From Rebecca billardiae RCC1528 (lineage: Eukaryota > Haptophyta), in NCBI GenBank assembly GCA_965240325.2, contig OZ251224.1, forward strand, positions 4,340,001-4,404,000: a stretch of 64,000 nucleotides of DNA. Reading direction: 5' to 3'. Shown here in pieces: positions 62,101 through 64,000 of this stretch. How positions within the stretch are numbered: the stretch's first letter is position 1; each line of letters starts with the position of its first letter. Made by a program: the position numbers and the translations under genes. The notes below the pieces were generated by a model, which ran no database searches, had not been told where the DNA came from, and saw only the letters and a list, made by a program, of their open reading frames with translations.

Positions 62101-64000
62101 GGGGCGTGGCGTTGCTCGCCGCGCCCTCCGCGCGCGGCGCGCCCGCGTCGCCGTCGGCGGTGGCAGCAGCGGCGGCGGCGCCGTCGGCGCCGCGCTGCGC
62201 CTCCGCGGCCGCTCCGTACCACCCCGCGGACCCCGCGGACCACTCGGCGCTGCCGCGCGCGCCCAGCGGCGGCGGCAGCGGCCCGGCCTCGCCGTGCAGG
62301 CGCGCGAGCGCGTGGTACAGCGCGCCCCGCCCGCGCGCGTCCGCGCCGTCCGCGTGCGCGCGCGCCGCGAGCAGCAGCTGCACGCACTCGGCGCTGCGAG
62401 CGCGCGCGGCGTGGTGCAGCGCGCTCAGGCCGGCGCTGTCGCGCGCGCGCACGGCGCGCAGCGCGGCGCCGCCGTCCGCGGCGCCGCCGTCCGCGCCGGA
62501 CAGCGCGCCGAGCAGCGCGCGCACCGCCTCGGCGCGCCCCGCGGCCGCGGCGTAGCTCAGCGGCGCTCGGCCGTGCGCGTCCGCGGCGCCGTCGCCCGCG
62601 GGCGGCGCGCCGCGCTGCAGCAGCAGCAGCACGCTGCCGCCGTCCGCGCGCGCGGCCGCGGCGCAGAGCGGCGTGAGGCCCGAGGGCACGCAGCGCAAGC
62701 GCAGCGCGTCGTCGAGCGCGCTCGGCGGCGCACCCGAGCCCGCCCCCGCGCCCCGCTGCGCCGCGCCCTGCGGCAGCTGCTGCGGCAGCTGCTGCGGCAG
62801 CATGGCCGCCAGCAGCGCGCCGCTCAGCGCGGGTGCGCGCACACACGCCGCCAGTGCGAGCGGAGACGCGCTGCACCCGTCGGCTGCTCCGCCGAGGTCG
62901 AGCAGCGCGCGCGGGCCCGCCGCGCCGAGGAGCAGGCGCACGATGGCGCCGAGCGCGCTGCCGAGCTCAGCGGGCGGCGCTGGGGCTCGCGCCGCGCCGC
63001 CGCCCTCCGCGTCCGCGTCCGCGTCCGCGTCCGCCGCCTCCGCCTCCGCCGCCTCCGCCGCCTCGTGTGCGGCCAGGCAGCACAGCTGCAGCGGGCTCTC
63101 GCGGCCGGGCGTGCGCGCGCGCGCGCGCGCGAGCGCCGCCGCGCCGCCCGGCCCGCCGCCCGCCGCCGCCGCGTCGAGCAGCAGCGCGAGCGCCGCGCCG
63201 TCGAGCGGCCAGCGCGGCGCGCCGTGCGCGGTGCGGTGCAGGCACGCGTGCACGGCGCCCCAGCCCGCGCGGTCGGTGGCGGCCGCGTCCGCGCGCGCGC
63301 GCAGCAGCGCGCGCACCACCTCGGCGCGCGCGCCCGCCGCGTCGGCGCGCGCGCCCACCGGCGAGGTGAGCGCGGCGTGCAGCGGCGTGCCCCCGTCCGC
63401 GCCCGCCCTCGCGTTCACGTGCGCGCGCGCGCCCAGCAGCGCCGCCACCACCGCGCCGTCCGCGCCGTACGCGGCCTTGTGCAGCGCCGTGTCGCGCAGG
63501 TCGGGGTCGACGGCGGAGGGGTCGGCGCGCGCGGCGCAGAGGAGGCGGACGCACTCGTCGCGCGGCTCGCACGCCGCCTTCTCCGACGTCGCCGCGAGGT
63601 GCACCAGCGGCGTGCCGTCCGCCGCGCGCAGCCGCGCCGCCTCCGCGCGCGGCACGCCCGCGGCCTCGCACGCGCGCAGCAGCACGGCGAGCTGCTCCGC
63701 GGACACCACGCCCTCGCTGTCGCTCAGCGCGCCGACGAGCGCGGCGCGCGCGGACGCGGCGGACTGCGCGGCGTCGGCGCGCGCCGCGCGCGCGGACGCG
63801 CTCGAGCGCGGCGACGGCGGCGCCGCGCGGCCGCGCGCGCTCGGCGGGCGCGCGGCGCGCGCGGCCGCGGCCGACCTCGCAGCCGCCTGCGCGGCGCTCG
63901 GCGGCCGCGCGGCGCCGCGCGCACCGGCGGCACTCGTCGGGCCGGCCGGCGGCTCGGGGTGCGGCACCGGCGCCGCTGCCGCCGCCTCGCTCGGCGCCGC
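59135..64000 (-). CDS. Large ankyrin-repeat protein, 5' end outside the window
   Basis: The frame is open from the right edge to the stop at 59137-59135, at least 1620 residues with no intron needed. The first codon inside the window is not an ATG, so the N-terminus is missing. Many ankyrin repeats are visible, for example DLRDTALHKAAYGADGAVV, DGGTPLHAALTSP, DSAGLSALHHAARARSAEC, AGATPLLCAAAAGEAECAR and RRRSAAQLAAAAGHAQLAL. Between two repeat blocks lies a non-ankyrin, beta-rich-looking region (VRVRLSVSVHTLELSAAV, LYLVGVDEDGRSKEVGLCL, FEAEIGALTISVAARAW) that could be a C2-like or other interaction domain. A poly-Glu run (about 59380-59415) and a Gly-rich stretch precede the C-terminus. A scaffold role is inferred from the repeats only. 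Confidence 0.8.
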   Translation of the reverse strand, partial: AAPSEAAAAAPVPHPEPPAGPTSAAGARGAARPPSAAQAAARSAAAARAARPPSARGRAAPPSPRSSASARAARADAAQSAASARAALVGALSDSEGVVSAEQLAVLLRACEAAGVPRAEAARLRAADGTPLVHLAATSEKAACEPRDECVRLLCAARADPSAVDPDLRDTALHKAAYGADGAVVAALLGARAHVNARAGADGGTPLHAALTSPVGARADAAGARAEVVRALLRARADAAATDRAGWGAVHACLHRTAHGAPRWPLDGAALALLLDAAAAGGGPGGAAALARARARTPGRESPLQLCCLAAHEAAEAAEAEAADADADADAEGGGAARAPAPPAELGSALGAIVRLLLGAAGPRALLDLGGAADGCSASPLALAACVRAPALSGALLAAMLPQQLPQQLPQGAAQRGAGAGSGAPPSALDDALRLRCVPSGLTPLCAAAARADGGSVLLLLQRGAPPAGDGAADAHGRAPLSYAAAAGRAEAVRALLGALSGADGGAADGGAALRAVRARDSAGLSALHHAARARSAECVQLLLAARAHADGADARGRGALYHALARLHGEAGPLPPPLGARGSAEWSAGSAGWYGAAAEAQRGADGAAAAAATADGDAGAPRAEGAASNATPPRLPDFADVCAARARELGRADARSRVDASARCVGALLQHLGGGAAAAVLACGAGGEGALSAAAARSDDASAELLRTLLGHARLLPRAHDAAAAAAPGAAAAAPGAADDGGSSAHAHAHGSAQAQALRGALVCAAASAHAAATQLLADALCQHVAPPDAAAVRAGLHGAVSEHALPASALHAACAAGGAEAAAALLRAWPERSWACAYGGRTGLSALQHAALAPSAACVSLLLQHAPPQPRAPQRAGAAAASVRVRLSVSVHTLELSAAVSALQPPPDRSGRAVLGPICALRLELDLPGEAEAEADEGRVRSDTLPLPHPIPPPLPPPADPPAPPAGGAVPPRASVWEGVGLSVRGAPIELGAREAAAALGPPEGAAADGAAAAAGGVQPSAPSSEPSSALESQLESQLELYLVGVDEDGRSKEVGLCLTPALLPLSAARVPLRDQDFEAEIGALTISVAARAWTAADEAAAHAAPQRAGAPPFALLPPPGAAARIEPDGRTRTPAARTALMCAALGATRSADEAAGAARALLGARADPSAADARGASALALAAGTAGGAQLVGVLLDAARAAGEGALAAQLGARDSAGATPLLCAAAAGEAECARALLQARADAGATDARRRSAAQLAAAAGHAQLALELLRARAHAPAAVPAAPEAAAAEAEGAVDSALRAGRLACALALQLQLRGGGAAAAAGGAGPGAAGAGAGAAEPDAAALLELGARAATLGAAGAVRAALAALGALGGDGAARGAHAGAHARLLRAAAEGGSAEVVEAVAAAAPRGALLARGPDGATALGAALARGQWRAHAALSAVLCARLRGRVCLLYCETAAALGAAERLPPSRAARTPAEHADAAVRTLRARWAGLRARAVPGSACAGAFELLWVCARAQSGGEQAAAEEEEEEEEEEGGEGPDSDGADGADLLGGGGGGGRSSVLLFSRLHARRYPTDDELVGALARLLEGEGAPQMAVVPLAASAGGLTTPPASWL

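Noticed and set aside
63967-63969. Start of the ankyrin protein inside the window at 63967
   Set aside because: The codon is GTG and the frame stays open to the window edge, so the gene is 5' incomplete here.

Overview
This window looks like nuclear DNA of a very GC-rich, gene-dense unicellular eukaryote. The clearest candidate is a flagellated alga of the haptophyte type, possibly pavlovophyte-like. That placement is inference. It rests on short spliceosomal introns inside conserved eukaryotic genes, roughly 70% or more GC by eye, a Vti1 SNARE, a Vps39-type tether, a MAP kinase, a homeodomain protein, the flagellar protein CCDC146/MBO2, signal-peptide-bearing enzymes that could be plastid or secretory, and a selenoprotein-type peroxiredoxin. 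No bacterial operons, phage genes or CRISPR arrays were seen.

Layout. 1-2.2 kb: a frame-broken, probably dead coding region and a long (TA)n array. 2.35-3.03 kb (-): PRXL2/AhpC-TSA2-type peroxiredoxin whose reading frame crosses a TGA at the first redox-Cys position (UxxC). 3.96-5.35 kb (+): TEY-type MAP kinase. 6.03-7.19 kb (-): Vti1 SNARE in five exons. 7.47-10.69 kb (-): armadillo/IQ/coiled-coil protein. 11.48-12.72 kb (-): NDP-glucose 4,6-dehydratase. 12.99-13.81 kb (+): cyclophilin. 14.28-16.83 kb (+): U-box-like / dynamin-type GTPase / leucine-rich-repeat fusion. 17.62-21.26 kb (+): Vps39/Vps3-like tether. 22.44-23.38 kb (-): sulfotransferase. 23.78-26.91 kb (-): CCDC146/MBO2. 28.86-32.11 kb (+): Q-rich homeodomain protein flanked by two low-GC intergenic islands. 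33.01-34.17 kb (+): FAD monooxygenase. 35.09-36.15 kb (-) and 36.29-38.17 kb (+): a divergent pair, alpha/beta hydrolase and BMT2/SAMTOR-like methyltransferase. 38.2-38.6 kb (-): low-GC orphan reading frame. 38.5-40.85 kb (+): apparently degenerate ERI1-like nuclease with a Cys-rich tail. 42.02-42.74 kb (+): CIA30. 43.10-44.05 kb (+): soluble pyrophosphatase. 44.70-49.42 kb (+): trehalose-6-phosphate synthase with a degenerate phosphatase half. 49.94-52.12 kb (+): second sulfotransferase-like protein. 52.1-55.2 kb: long gene-free stretch with a 375-bp tandem duplication. 55.25-56.14 kb (-): divergent SDR. 56.74-58.83 kb (-): Ala-rich coiled coil. 59.14 kb to the right edge (-): large ankyrin-repeat protein, 5' end outside the window.

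The genes do not form one pathway. They fall into cell-biology themes: membrane traffic (Vti1, Vps39-like), flagellum (CCDC146), signalling (MAPK, SAMTOR-like, ankyrin), and carbohydrate/sulfate metabolism (4,6-dehydratase, TPS, pyrophosphatase, two sulfotransferases). The 21 introns I could place run from 86 to 310 bp. All begin GTG (15 of them GTGCG) and end CAG, with GC-rich bodies and no obvious polypyrimidine tract. That shared signature made exon joining possible by eye. The best leads are the TGA-containing peroxiredoxin, the U-box/dynamin/LRR fusion, and the two catalytically degenerate enzymes (TPP half, ERI1-like).
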